Origin: Ruminococcaceae bacterium R-25
GTDB lineage: Bacteria > Bacillota > Clostridia > Saccharofermentanales > Saccharofermentanaceae
DNA length: 64,000 bases
Assembly (NCBI GenBank): GCA_003149065.1
Contig: QGFZ01000001.1
Coordinates: 310,001-374,000, forward strand
Reading direction: 5' to 3'
Part shown: positions 53,214 to 61,754 of the stretch, in pieces
Layout of the letters: each line of letters begins with the position of its first letter
How positions within the stretch are numbered: position 1 is the first letter of the stretch
The notes under the pieces: generated by a model
The model's database searches: none
What the model was told of the DNA's origin: nothing
What the model saw: the letters and a program-made list of their open reading frames with translations, nothing else
Made by a program: the position numbers and the translations under genes

Positions 53214-54908
53214 ATGGAAAAAAACATCAAAGTATTGTTCTGTTCGTCTGAGTGCAGTCCGTTCGTTAAAGTCGGCGGCCTGGCAGACGTTGTAGGCAGC
53301 CTGCCTGTAGAGCTTAATAAGCAGGGCGTTGATGCACGTGTTATTATCCCGCTCTACAAGAAGATCAAGGTTAAGTACAGCGACAAACTCCAGTTCCTCG
53401 GCTGGAAGATGGTCCATATGGGATGGAGATCGCTTTATGCAGGCCTTTTCTCTCTGGAAGTAAACGGCGTAATCTTCTATTTCATTGATAACGAATACTA
53501 TTTCAACTTTGACCAGATCTATGTTGATTATGTTTTCGATATCGAGCGTTACTGCTTCTATCAGAGAGCTGTCCTTGATTTCATGGGCGACTTCATGAAC
53601 TTTGAACCTAATGTTCTTCACTGCAATGACTGGCAGACGGGAATGATGCCGATGCTTTTGGACTGCCACTTCAAGAAGAACGGATATCACACCAACGTGC
53701 AGACGGTCTACACGATCCACAATCTCAAGTATCAGGGCGTTCATTCTATCGACGTTGTAAGAGAGATGTTGGATCTCCCTGACGATTACTTAAGAGAAGA
53801 TTTCTGCATCAAGGATAAGGCCATCAACTTCATGAAGGCCGGTATCGTATTCAGTAATTCTGTTACTACGGTATCTCCGACATATGCATATGAGATCATG
53901 ACAGATTACTATGGTGAAGGCCTCAACTATACATTGCAGAAGTATGCATACAAGGTATCCGGCATCATCAACGGCATGAATGATCTCGAATACGATCCTT
54001 CAAAGGACGACAAGATCCCGATGAAGTATTCGATCAAGAACTACAAGGAAGGCAAGGCTGCCTGCAAGAAGTCTTTGCAGGAGCAGCTTAAGCTTGATGT
54101 TAATCCCGGTGCTCCTTTGTGCGCAATGATCTCACGTCTCGTAGACCAGAAGGGATTAGACCTCCTGCTCTATGTTCTTGAGGAAATGCTCTACGACGGA
54201 ATGCAGGTAGTAATCCTCGGTACGGGCGATCCTTACTATGAGAGAGCTCTCGTTGATATCGCTAACCGCAACCCGGGCAAGATGTGCGCATGCATCGATT
54301 TCGACAGCGGTCTTGCACATACGATCTATGCTGCATCCGATATCTTCCTCATGCCCAGTATCTTTGAACCCTGCGGCCTCTCACAGCTCTGCTCCATGGC
54401 ATATGGTTCAGTTCCTGTCGTAAGAGAGACGGGCGGCCTTAAGGATACGGTCACACCTTATAATGAGTACACAGGCGAAGGCAACGGTTTCTCATTTGCC
54501 AACATCAATGCTCATGAGTTCTTATTCGTTACCAAGTATGCAGCTGACATCTACCGTCATCACCCTGATGTATGGAACAAGCTTATCGAAGCCGGCATGA
54601 AGGGCGACTATTCCTGGAAGAAGAGCGCAGGTGAGTATGCAGGTCTTTATTCCCTGATCACAGGCATTCCGAGGATCGTGGAAGAACCTGCAAAGGAAGC
54701 GAAAAAGGAAGCTCCGGCAAAGGAAGAAAAGCCTGCAGAAAAGAAGGCTGCTGATAAGAAGCCTGCAGTAAAGAAGGAAGCGGCTGCAAAGAAAGAGCCT
54801 GCTAAAAAAACTGCGGCAAAAAAGGCTCCGGCAAAAAAGCCCGCGGCTAAGAAAGCTACGGTAAAAGCCGATGAAAAGAAGCCTGAAGCGAAGGAGAAGA
54901 AAGACTGA
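53214..54908 (+). CDS. glgA: Glycogen synthase with Lys/Ala-rich tail
   Basis: The 564-residue GT5 enzyme elongates glycogen from ADP-glucose. KVGGLADVVGSLP near residue 20 binds ADP-glucose, and the C-terminal Rossmann domain has PSIFEPCGLSQLCSMAYGSV and ETGGLKDTV. The catalytic part ends near residue 488. The last 75 residues (about 490-564) are an acidic-to-basic low-complexity tail rich in AKK, PAKK and EKK, similar in style to that of GlgB. Its TGA overlaps the ATG of the GH13 gene. The tail is unusual for glycogen synthases. Confidence 0.95.
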   Translation: MEKNIKVLFCSSECSPFVKVGGLADVVGSLPVELNKQGVDARVIIPLYKKIKVKYSDKLQFLGWKMVHMGWRSLYAGLFSLEVNGVIFYFIDNEYYFNFDQIYVDYVFDIERYCFYQRAVLDFMGDFMNFEPNVLHCNDWQTGMMPMLLDCHFKKNGYHTNVQTVYTIHNLKYQGVHSIDVVREMLDLPDDYLREDFCIKDKAINFMKAGIVFSNSVTTVSPTYAYEIMTDYYGEGLNYTLQKYAYKVSGIINGMNDLEYDPSKDDKIPMKYSIKNYKEGKAACKKSLQEQLKLDVNPGAPLCAMISRLVDQKGLDLLLYVLEEMLYDGMQVVILGTGDPYYERALVDIANRNPGKMCACIDFDSGLAHTIYAASDIFLMPSIFEPCGLSQLCSMAYGSVPVVRETGGLKDTVTPYNEYTGEGNGFSFANINAHEFLFVTKYAADIYRHHPDVWNKLIEAGMKGDYSWKKSAGEYAGLYSLITGIPRIVEEPAKEAKKEAPAKEEKPAEKKAADKKPAVKKEAAAKKEPAKKTAAKKAPAKKPAAKKATVKADEKKPEAKEKKD

Positions 54909-57019
54909 TGTCTGATAAGACACAGACTGATTCAAAAGAGTTTACTAAGGCGCGGTGCATTCATGCATCGCGCCTTCCTGAGTACAGGCAGCCGTTTGGC
55001 GCAAGACCTTGTGCATCTTATGTCGATATCTTTTTCGACACCTATAAAGATGCTTCAAACGTCACGTTCTGCTATACATACGGTCTGTACAATTTTACTT
55101 ATCACGAAGAGCCGATGTATTCGGTATCGGGCCTCGGAAGATATCATGTAAATCTGATGCTTCCGTCAGAACCTTCGATACTGTTTTACTGGTTCAGATT
55201 TAACTGCCCGGGAAATCTTGAAGATCTTCCTGAGGGCTTGAAAACAGATTCACCCGTTCAAACGCTTTATTACGGCGCGGGAATGGATACCAAAGACGGC
55301 GAAGGAACGCTCTATACAGAGCCTCCGAAGGTCGGCGTAGATGAGGAAAAGTATCCTTTTGCTTTCCAGATAACCGTTTATAACAGGGACTTCAAGACAC
55401 CTGAATTTCTAAAGGGCGCCATGATCTACCAGATCTTCCCGGACAGATTTGCCAGGGATTCAGCCTTTGACTATCAGAAGCTGATCAATACAGATGACAG
55501 GACCGAGAGGATCTATCACGAGGACTGGAACGAAGATGTCGATACAAAGGGAAAGCCGGAGACAGGCTATCTCGCGTGTGATTTTTATGGCGGAAGCCTT
55601 AAGGGAATTGAAGAAAAGCTCGATTACTTAAAAGAACTCGGGATCAACGTTCTTTATTTGAATCCGATATTTGAGGCCAGATCTTCGCACAGATATGATA
55701 CGGCCGATTATCTTAATGTTGATCCGGTCCTTGGCGGCACTGCGGCTTTTATGAGCCTTCAGAATGTCTGCAGGGAAAAGGGCATAAGGATAATCTTAGA
55801 CGGCGTATTCAGCCATACGGGTGCTGATTCCAGATACTTTAACAAGTTTGACAGATATGAAGGCGTCGGCGCCTATAAGGCCTTTAACGAAGGCGAGGAG
55901 AGCCGTTACCGCTCATGGTATAACTTCTTCAGAAACAGCGACGGTTCCGTCGGTTACGAATCCTGGTGGGGTTTCCCTGATCTTCCCAATATCAATGAGG
56001 ATGACTTGGCATACAGGAACTTCATCTTCGGCAAGGACGGCGTTGTCGACACATGGCTCTCGAGAGGCGCTTCAGGCTTCAGACTCGATGTCTCTGACGA
56101 GCTTCCCGACAGCTTCATAAGACAGATGAGACAGACCGTTAAGGATAAGACGGACGGCGAAGGTGCTGTTATCGGCGAAGTCTGGGAAGATGCTTCAAAT
56201 AAGTGCAGTTACGGCAACTACCGTGACTTCATGCTCGGCAATACCCACGATTCCGTAATGGGCTATACATTCAGGCATATCCTTCTGGATTTCCTCTCGG
56301 GTTATATCGATGCAGATATAGCAAATACAAGGTTTGAAGGCTTCAGGGAGAGATATCCTGAGCAGGCATACTATTCGATGATGAATCTCGTATCGTCACA
56401 TGACGTTCCGAGAATCATGACGATGCTCTCAAGGCCTGAAGATACTGACGACCGTGACATACAGCGCGGATTTAAGGTGGACAGCAGATACTACGATACC
56501 GTATCTTCCTTATCCAAGATGGCTTTTGCTTTCCAGACCTGCTATATAGGCGCGTCCTGCATCTATTACGGCGATGAGATCCTCATGGAAGGCTATAAGG
56601 ATCCTTTTAACAGGCGGACATATCCCTGGAACAGGATCGATCAGAAGCAACAGGAGGCTCTGGCTTTCTTTAAGCGTATCGCAAGGGTCAGGACTGAAAA
56701 CCAGTGCCTTAAGACAGGTTACTATAAGACCCTTATGGCAGAGGGCGGCACTTTCGCCTTCGTAAGATTCCTTAAAGAGGGCAGGGATGCCTTTGGCAAA
56801 GATGCAGACGGCAGCAGGGCGGTCGTTTTCGTAATGAACAGGTCCGATAAGCCTGTTTTTGTCGACGTTACTGAGCGTTACGGAAGCTATGAATGCAAAG
56901 ATTCCAATGACGGCGGCGAGATCCATCCGATATCGGAGCAGTTCATTCTGGGAGGTATCCTGGGAGGAACGAGAAAGATCGGCATAAAACCTCTCGGAAT
57001 TGCCATAGTAATCTTCTGA
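54908..57019 (+). CDS. GH13 alpha-glucan hydrolase (neopullulanase/cyclomaltodextrinase-like)
   Basis: The 703-residue protein has an N-terminal beta-rich domain (about 15-165) and a GH13 catalytic barrel starting at MIYQIFPDRFARD. The catalytic residues are the nucleophile Asp in GFRLDVSDELP, the acid Glu in VIGEVWED and the Asp in LVSSHDVPRI. The YQIFPDRF start and the N-terminal domain are typical of neopullulanase/maltogenic amylase relatives, which degrade or trim alpha-glucans. No signal peptide is visible, so it probably acts in the cytoplasm. It is the last gene of the glycogen operon and starts on the glgA stop codon, suggesting glycogen trimming or turnover. Confidence 0.88.
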   Translation: MSDKTQTDSKEFTKARCIHASRLPEYRQPFGARPCASYVDIFFDTYKDASNVTFCYTYGLYNFTYHEEPMYSVSGLGRYHVNLMLPSEPSILFYWFRFNCPGNLEDLPEGLKTDSPVQTLYYGAGMDTKDGEGTLYTEPPKVGVDEEKYPFAFQITVYNRDFKTPEFLKGAMIYQIFPDRFARDSAFDYQKLINTDDRTERIYHEDWNEDVDTKGKPETGYLACDFYGGSLKGIEEKLDYLKELGINVLYLNPIFEARSSHRYDTADYLNVDPVLGGTAAFMSLQNVCREKGIRIILDGVFSHTGADSRYFNKFDRYEGVGAYKAFNEGEESRYRSWYNFFRNSDGSVGYESWWGFPDLPNINEDDLAYRNFIFGKDGVVDTWLSRGASGFRLDVSDELPDSFIRQMRQTVKDKTDGEGAVIGEVWEDASNKCSYGNYRDFMLGNTHDSVMGYTFRHILLDFLSGYIDADIANTRFEGFRERYPEQAYYSMMNLVSSHDVPRIMTMLSRPEDTDDRDIQRGFKVDSRYYDTVSSLSKMAFAFQTCYIGASCIYYGDEILMEGYKDPFNRRTYPWNRIDQKQQEALAFFKRIARVRTENQCLKTGYYKTLMAEGGTFAFVRFLKEGRDAFGKDADGSRAVVFVMNRSDKPVFVDVTERYGSYECKDSNDGGEIHPISEQFILGGILGGTRKIGIKPLGIAIVIF

Positions 57020-57057
57020 TATTTACCGCATTTTTGTGCATTGATTTTTTATTTTAT

Positions 57058-57066
57058 TGTTATAAT
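57058..57066 (+). promoter_or_regulatory. Extended -10 promoter before the CapA-like gene
   Basis: TGTTATAAT (TGN plus TATAAT) ends 57 bp upstream of the GTG start and could drive the CapA-like gene and the pur genes. Confidence 0.5.
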
Positions 57067-57071
57067 GAATT

Positions 57072-57093
57072 TGCCGACCGAAAAGTCGGCATT
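57072..57093 (+). terminator. Hairpin between glycogen and purine operons
   Basis: The 7-bp stem TGCCGAC / GTCGGCA with loop CGAAAA is followed by only TTT. It could end the glycogen operon or form a 5' stem on the downstream transcript, since the -10 lies just before it. Confidence 0.4.
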
Positions 57094-57122
57094 TCTAATT
57101 TATCCGAAAGGCAGCGCTCTAA

Positions 57123-58265
57123 GTGATCAGATCTTTTGACCGCCATACATTGAAGTTGATCTTAACTACGGTCTTAGTGGCTGCAATGACAGTCAACATC
57201 GCTGCCTGTAACAAAGGCGGAACGGGCGAAGTTCTTGATACTGTCTCGACAGATGTTGAGCAGTCTGCAGCAACCACAGTGGTCCTTGAGACCGTTTCGA
57301 CTGACCCGACAGCCACTCCGACACCGTCGTTAACACCTACGCCCACTCCGACACTGTCTCCCGAAGACCGTGTCGTTACTGTATCTTTTGCAGGTGACTG
57401 CACTCTGACCCAGGACTACAGGTCCGGTAAGAAGGGCTTTGACAACAAGGTCAACGGCGATATGGACTATTGCTTTAAGAATTGTGCCGGGATGTTCAAG
57501 AGCGATGACATGACTCTCGTAAATCTCGAAAATCCTGTCACTGACAAGACGAGCCACAAGAATAACCAGTATATATTCCGCATGGATGCGGGCAATCTTG
57601 AAATGCTTACCAGAGCCGGGATCGAAGCTGTTAATATCGCAAATAACCATATGATGGATTTCTGGGAAGACGGCGTTAAGGATACCAGAAAGAACCTTGA
57701 TGATAAGGGAATACTTTGGAGCGACGATAAGTACGGCACGATCTTTACTACCAAAAATGGCATTAAGATCGGCATGGTAGGTCTCGGCAACGATACCGAT
57801 GTCTCTGCCGTAACAGGAATAATTGACGATTTAAGGAAAAAGGGTGCTGTGATCATCATCGCTTCATGCCATTTTGGTGCAGAAGGCGTCTATGAACCTA
57901 CTGCAAGGCAGAAGAAGATTGCGCACGAACTAATTGATTACGGCGTCGATATTGTCGTCGGTACACACCCGCACCGTCTCCAGCCGATCGAAAAATACAA
58001 GAATCATTATATCTTCTATTCTCTCTCGAACTTTTGTTTTGGTGGAAATTACTCATTAACAGACCCCGATTCTGTAATAATTCAATGCGATTTTATTATG
58101 GACTTTGACGGTTCTAAATGCGTAGACTATAGACTGAGGGTTTATCCCTATTCTCAAACATCTACAAGACCCGGAAATGACTTCTGTCCAAAGCCTTATA
58201 CATGGGAATCAGAAGACTATTTCAGGGTCATGAAGCGCCTTGGATGGGCCCAGGGCGACGAATAA
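57123..58265 (+). CDS. CapA-family lipoprotein (metallophosphatase-like)
   Basis: The 380-residue protein starts at GTG 57123 with a signal peptide and lipobox-like NIAAC (Cys about 30). A Thr/Pro linker follows, then a CapA/PGA_cap domain. The conserved metal-site segments are SFAGDCTLTQD, LENPVTD, ANNHMMDFWEDG and VVGTHPHRLQPIEKY. CapA proteins act in poly-gamma-glutamate capsule synthesis or related surface functions, but no capB/capC genes are present, so the substrate is open. purE starts 18 bp after its stop, an odd neighbour for a surface protein. Confidence 0.85.
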   Translation: MIRSFDRHTLKLILTTVLVAAMTVNIAACNKGGTGEVLDTVSTDVEQSAATTVVLETVSTDPTATPTPSLTPTPTPTLSPEDRVVTVSFAGDCTLTQDYRSGKKGFDNKVNGDMDYCFKNCAGMFKSDDMTLVNLENPVTDKTSHKNNQYIFRMDAGNLEMLTRAGIEAVNIANNHMMDFWEDGVKDTRKNLDDKGILWSDDKYGTIFTTKNGIKIGMVGLGNDTDVSAVTGIIDDLRKKGAVIIIASCHFGAEGVYEPTARQKKIAHELIDYGVDIVVGTHPHRLQPIEKYKNHYIFYSLSNFCFGGNYSLTDPDSVIIQCDFIMDFDGSKCVDYRLRVYPYSQTSTRPGNDFCPKPYTWESEDYFRVMKRLGWAQGDE

Positions 58266-58283
58266 TTAAGGCAGGTAACTTAT

Positions 58284-58790
58284 ATGGCTGATGGCAAAGT
58301 TTTGGTAGTAATGGGTTCCGATTCAGATTTCCCGGTTATGGAAGGATGTTTCAAGATGCTGAACAAATTCGGTGTCGGATTCAAAGCAACGGTTGCATCA
58401 GCACACAGAACACCTGACAAGGCCATGGCTCTTGCCAGAGGCGCAGAAGCAGAAGGCTTCAAGGTTATCATCGCAGCTGCAGGCCTCGCAGCTCACTTAG
58501 GCGGCGTTCTTGCTGCCAACACAGCACTTCCCGTAATCGGTGTTCCTTGCAAGGGCGGCGCTCTTGCAGGCGTTGACGCTCTTTATGCAACTGTTCAGAT
58601 GCCTACAGGAATCCCTGTAGCAACGGTTGCGATCGACGGCGGCTCCAATGCTGCTATTCTCGCATGCCAGATGCTCGCGATCTCCGATCCTGAACTTATG
58701 CAGAAGATCAAGGATTACAAGGCTAGCCTCGCTTCATCGGTCGAGGAGAGGGATGCAAGACTTCAGCAGAAGATCGCTGAAATGAATTAA
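58284..58790 (+). CDS. purE: N5-carboxyaminoimidazole ribonucleotide mutase, class I
   Basis: The 168-residue enzyme has VVMGSDSDFPVMEG, the catalytic His region VASAHRTPDK and AAGLAAHLGGVLAANTALPV. These are class I PurE features; class I normally works with PurK, which is not in the window. It starts 18 bp after the CapA-like gene and precedes purF in a purine cluster. Confidence 0.94.
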   Translation: MADGKVLVVMGSDSDFPVMEGCFKMLNKFGVGFKATVASAHRTPDKAMALARGAEAEGFKVIIAAAGLAAHLGGVLAANTALPVIGVPCKGGALAGVDALYATVQMPTGIPVATVAIDGGSNAAILACQMLAISDPELMQKIKDYKASLASSVEERDARLQQKIAEMN

Positions 58791-58847
58791 TAGATACTGA
58801 GAAATCATTATCATAGAACAAATTGAAAAAAGGATGGCTAAAAGCAC

Positions 58848-60254
58848 ATGAGTGGAGTTTTCGGATGTTATGACATCAAAGGAAGCAAACAGGATGTAAC
58901 GAGAGATACTTACTACGGTATTTTCTCATTGCAGCACAGAGGACAGGAATCCTGCGGTATCGCAGTTAACGATGACGGATCTTTCCTTGTACATAAGGCT
59001 TCCGGTCTTGTTACGGATGTATTTGATGAGGTCACTTTATCAGCACTTGCCGGAACATGCGCTATAGGTCATGTCAGAGGCGGTTCTCCCAGAGAGAACG
59101 GCACAGATGCCATCCAGCCTATCTCTATCAAGTCCAGAGTAGGCAATATCGCTCTTACATCTGATTCGGTAATCATGAACGCCAACAAGATCAGAGACGA
59201 ACTTAAGGATCAGGGCGCTATCTTCCAGACAAATACCGATTCTGAGATCATCCTTTCTCTGTTCTCCAGAAACAGGATCAGGACAGAGGACTGCGAGCAC
59301 GCTATCCTCGAGACAATGAAGGAGATCCACGGCGTTTACGCAATGGTCTTCATGACAGAAGATAAGCTCATCGGCGTAAGAGATCCTTATGGTTTGAGAC
59401 CTTTGATCCTCGGTAAGCTCGGCGACAAGTACTATATCTCTTCAGAGTCCTGCGCTCTCGATGCAATCGGATGCGAGACAGTAAGAGACTTTGAACCCGG
59501 TGAGATCATCACGATCTCCAAAGAAGGCATGAGCTCCATCAAATATGATCCTGCTGTCGAAAAGAAGGACGGCAAGGTCTGCGTTTTCGAATACGTTTAT
59601 GTTGCAAGACCTGACTCCATGATCGACAAGATGTCCATCTTCGATTCCAGATACAGAGTAGGTATGGCTCTTGCAAAAGAGAGCCCTGCTGATGTTGACC
59701 TCGTTATCGGCGCACCTGACTCAGGTAATGCTGCTGCAGAAGGTTTCGCAGCTGGTCTCGGTGTTCAGTACGGTGCAGGTCTTTTGAAGAACAGATATGT
59801 AGGAAGAACATTCATCAAGAGCACACAGCAGCAGAGAGAACTCGCTGTAAGAATGAAGTTCGCAGCTCTTAAGACAGCTATCAAGGATAAGAAGATCGCG
59901 ATCGTTGACGACTCTCTCGTAAGAGGTACAACAACAAAGCACATCATCTCATTCCTCCGCGAGAACGGCGCTGCAGAAGTTCATGTAAGACTCGCTTCTC
60001 CGCCGGTTAAGTTCGGCTGCTGCTACGGCGTTAACGCTTCATCAGAGACAGAGCTTCCTGCAAGCACAAAGACAGTTGAAGAGATCCGTGACATGATCGG
60101 CGCTGATTCACTCGCTTACATCAGCCTTGATTCTCTGAGAGCTTCTCTTAACACCATCGACTGCGGCGTTTGCTCCGCATGCTTCGACGGCGACTTCATC
60201 GCAGGCAAGCCTGAGGATGACGAAGAATCCATCCATAAAGTGAAGTACAACTGA
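58848..60254 (+). CDS. purF: Amidophosphoribosyltransferase with degenerate glutaminase site
   Basis: The 468-residue protein has an N-terminal Ntn-amidotransferase domain (about 1-240) and a phosphoribosyltransferase domain with the PRPP loop KIAIVDDSLVRGTT. The Bacillus-type [4Fe-4S] cysteines are present (KVCVFEYVY, FGCCYG, DCGVCSACF). The normal N-terminus places Cys directly after Met (MCG); here it reads MSGVFGCYD, so the nucleophile is replaced by Ser. The usual GHVRY becomes GHVRGG, and the oxyanion NGN segment is replaced by NIALTSDS. Glutamine use is therefore doubtful; it may use ammonia, or another subunit may supply it. Arg in GHVR and Asp in TDSE remain. The -SD site is AAAGGATGG, 12 nt before the ATG. 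Confidence 0.88.
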   Translation: MSGVFGCYDIKGSKQDVTRDTYYGIFSLQHRGQESCGIAVNDDGSFLVHKASGLVTDVFDEVTLSALAGTCAIGHVRGGSPRENGTDAIQPISIKSRVGNIALTSDSVIMNANKIRDELKDQGAIFQTNTDSEIILSLFSRNRIRTEDCEHAILETMKEIHGVYAMVFMTEDKLIGVRDPYGLRPLILGKLGDKYYISSESCALDAIGCETVRDFEPGEIITISKEGMSSIKYDPAVEKKDGKVCVFEYVYVARPDSMIDKMSIFDSRYRVGMALAKESPADVDLVIGAPDSGNAAAEGFAAGLGVQYGAGLLKNRYVGRTFIKSTQQQRELAVRMKFAALKTAIKDKKIAIVDDSLVRGTTTKHIISFLRENGAAEVHVRLASPPVKFGCCYGVNASSETELPASTKTVEEIRDMIGADSLAYISLDSLRASLNTIDCGVCSACFDGDFIAGKPEDDEESIHKVKYN

Positions 60255-60328
60255 TATTGTTCCGCTCGCTAGGTCCTCCGCGCAAACTTCGTTTGCTTGT
60301 GCGGAATCGCTCGCGAAACCAATATCAG
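60251..60328. repeat. Nested-hairpin element between purF and purN
   Basis: The outer 9-bp inverted repeat CTGATATTG / CAATATCAG (60251-60259 / 60320-60328) encloses an inner hairpin TCCGCGCAAAC / GTTTGCTTGTGCGGA (60277-60287 / 60291-60305) with a TTC loop and a bulge, and two copies of CGCTCGC. The left end overlaps the purF stop. No T run follows, so it is not a standard terminator; it may be a small dispersed palindrome or an mRNA-stability element. Confidence 0.65.
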
Positions 60329-60364
60329 CTGTTGCGAAATCATAAATTATAGGAGACTACTTTA

Positions 60365-60985
60365 ATGAAGATTGCAGTATTTGTGTCAGGTGGCGGAACA
60401 AATCTCCAGGCCATCATCGACAATACTAAGGATGGTATCTTAAAGGATATCGAGATCGTACTTGTACTGTCATCTTCAAAGGGTGCTTATGCGCTCGAGA
60501 GAGCTGCAAATAACGGCATTAAGTCTGTTGTAGTTTCCAAGAAAGACTTTGATTCCATAGAAGCATGGGACGAGGCAGTCGTCTCGGCTGTTGAAGAGTC
60601 CGGTGCAGAACTTATCGTTCTTGCCGGATATCTTTCATTGATGGGACCTAAGGTCGTAGCTAAGTATTCCAACCGCATCATCAATATCCATCCGGCGCTC
60701 ATTCCTTCATTCTGCGGAGCAGGCATGTATGGAATCAGGCCTCACCAGGCTGCTCTTGCAAAGGGCGTTAAGGTGTCAGGCGCAACAGTCCATTTCGTAA
60801 ATGAGAATTACGATGAGGGTCCGATCCTTTTACAGAAGGCCGTAGACGTGCTTTCTGACGATACTCCCGAGACATTGCAGAGAAGGATAATGGAGCAGTG
60901 CGAGTGGAAGATCCTGCCTCAGGCAATAAGGCTCATTGCTGACGGCAAGGTCGATATAAAGAACAACATCTGCTATATAAAATGA
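60365..60985 (+). CDS. purN: Phosphoribosylglycinamide formyltransferase
   Basis: The 206-residue enzyme transfers formyl from 10-formyl-THF to GAR. Motifs FVSGGGTNLQAII, the catalytic NIHPALIPSF and the Asp/His pair in SGATVHFVNENYDEGPIL are intact. AGGAGACTAC precedes the ATG. It is separated from purF by 110 bp of structured DNA but is probably in the same operon. Confidence 0.94.
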   Translation: MKIAVFVSGGGTNLQAIIDNTKDGILKDIEIVLVLSSSKGAYALERAANNGIKSVVVSKKDFDSIEAWDEAVVSAVEESGAELIVLAGYLSLMGPKVVAKYSNRIINIHPALIPSFCGAGMYGIRPHQAALAKGVKVSGATVHFVNENYDEGPILLQKAVDVLSDDTPETLQRRIMEQCEWKILPQAIRLIADGKVDIKNNICYIK

Positions 60986-61013
60986 ATCAGTTATTAAATT
61001 TTGGAGGTGCTAT

Positions 61014-61727
61014 ATGATCACACAGAACCTGGGCAAGATCTTAAAGGAAAATGCTTATCCCGGAAGAGGAATCGTAATCGGCAAGTCCGATGACGGAAAG
61101 TATGCAGTTACAGCTTACTTCATCATGGGAAGAAGCGTTAACTCAAGAAACAGAGTATTCACGGCTACAGAAGACGGAATCAAGACAGAGGCTTTTGATC
61201 CTTCACTTCTTACAGATCCGCACCTTATCATTTATTCACCTGTAAGAGTTCTTGGCAACAAGACTATTGTTACTAACGGTGATCAGACTGACACTATCTA
61301 TGAACTCATGGACAAGCAGATGACTTTCGAGCAGTCCTTGAGAGGCAGAGAGTTCGAAGATGACGCTCCGAACTATACTCCCAGAATCTCCGGAATCATG
61401 CACGTTGAAAACGGCAATTACAACTTCGCTATGTCCATCTTAAAGAGCGATGACGGCGATCCGGCTTCCTGCGAGCGCCACACATTCACATACACAAATC
61501 CCAAGGCAGGAATCGGCAGATTTATCCACACATACATGGGTGACGGCAGCCCGCTTCCTTCTTTCGAAGGCGAGCCTGAAAAGGTAGAGCTTTCAGGTGA
61601 TATCGATACTTTCACAAACGAAGTATGGACAAGCCTCAACGAAGACAACAAGGTATCTCTTTTCGTACGCTATATCGACATCGAGACAGGCGTAGCTGAG
61701 ACCAGAATTGTTAATAAGAATGTTTAA
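61014..61727 (+). CDS. IMP cyclohydrolase, stand-alone (PurO-like, PF07826)
   Basis: The 237-residue protein matches the IMP cyclohydrolase family first known from archaeal PurO: LKENAYPGRGIVIGKS at the start, FIMGRSVNSRNRVF, and a later SISGD-type segment. It closes the last ring to give IMP. In most bacteria this activity is fused with the formyltransferase as PurH; here the next gene supplies only the formyltransferase half. TTGGAGGTG gives a strong ribosome-binding site. Confidence 0.88.
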   Translation: MITQNLGKILKENAYPGRGIVIGKSDDGKYAVTAYFIMGRSVNSRNRVFTATEDGIKTEAFDPSLLTDPHLIIYSPVRVLGNKTIVTNGDQTDTIYELMDKQMTFEQSLRGREFEDDAPNYTPRISGIMHVENGNYNFAMSILKSDDGDPASCERHTFTYTNPKAGIGRFIHTYMGDGSPLPSFEGEPEKVELSGDIDTFTNEVWTSLNEDNKVSLFVRYIDIETGVAETRIVNKNV

Positions 61728-61754
61728 TATGAACGAGAATAAAGGAGAATGACA

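Noticed and set aside
57020-57122. Purine riboswitch ahead of the purine genes
   Set aside because: The region has only one small hairpin and no purine-riboswitch three-way junction core.
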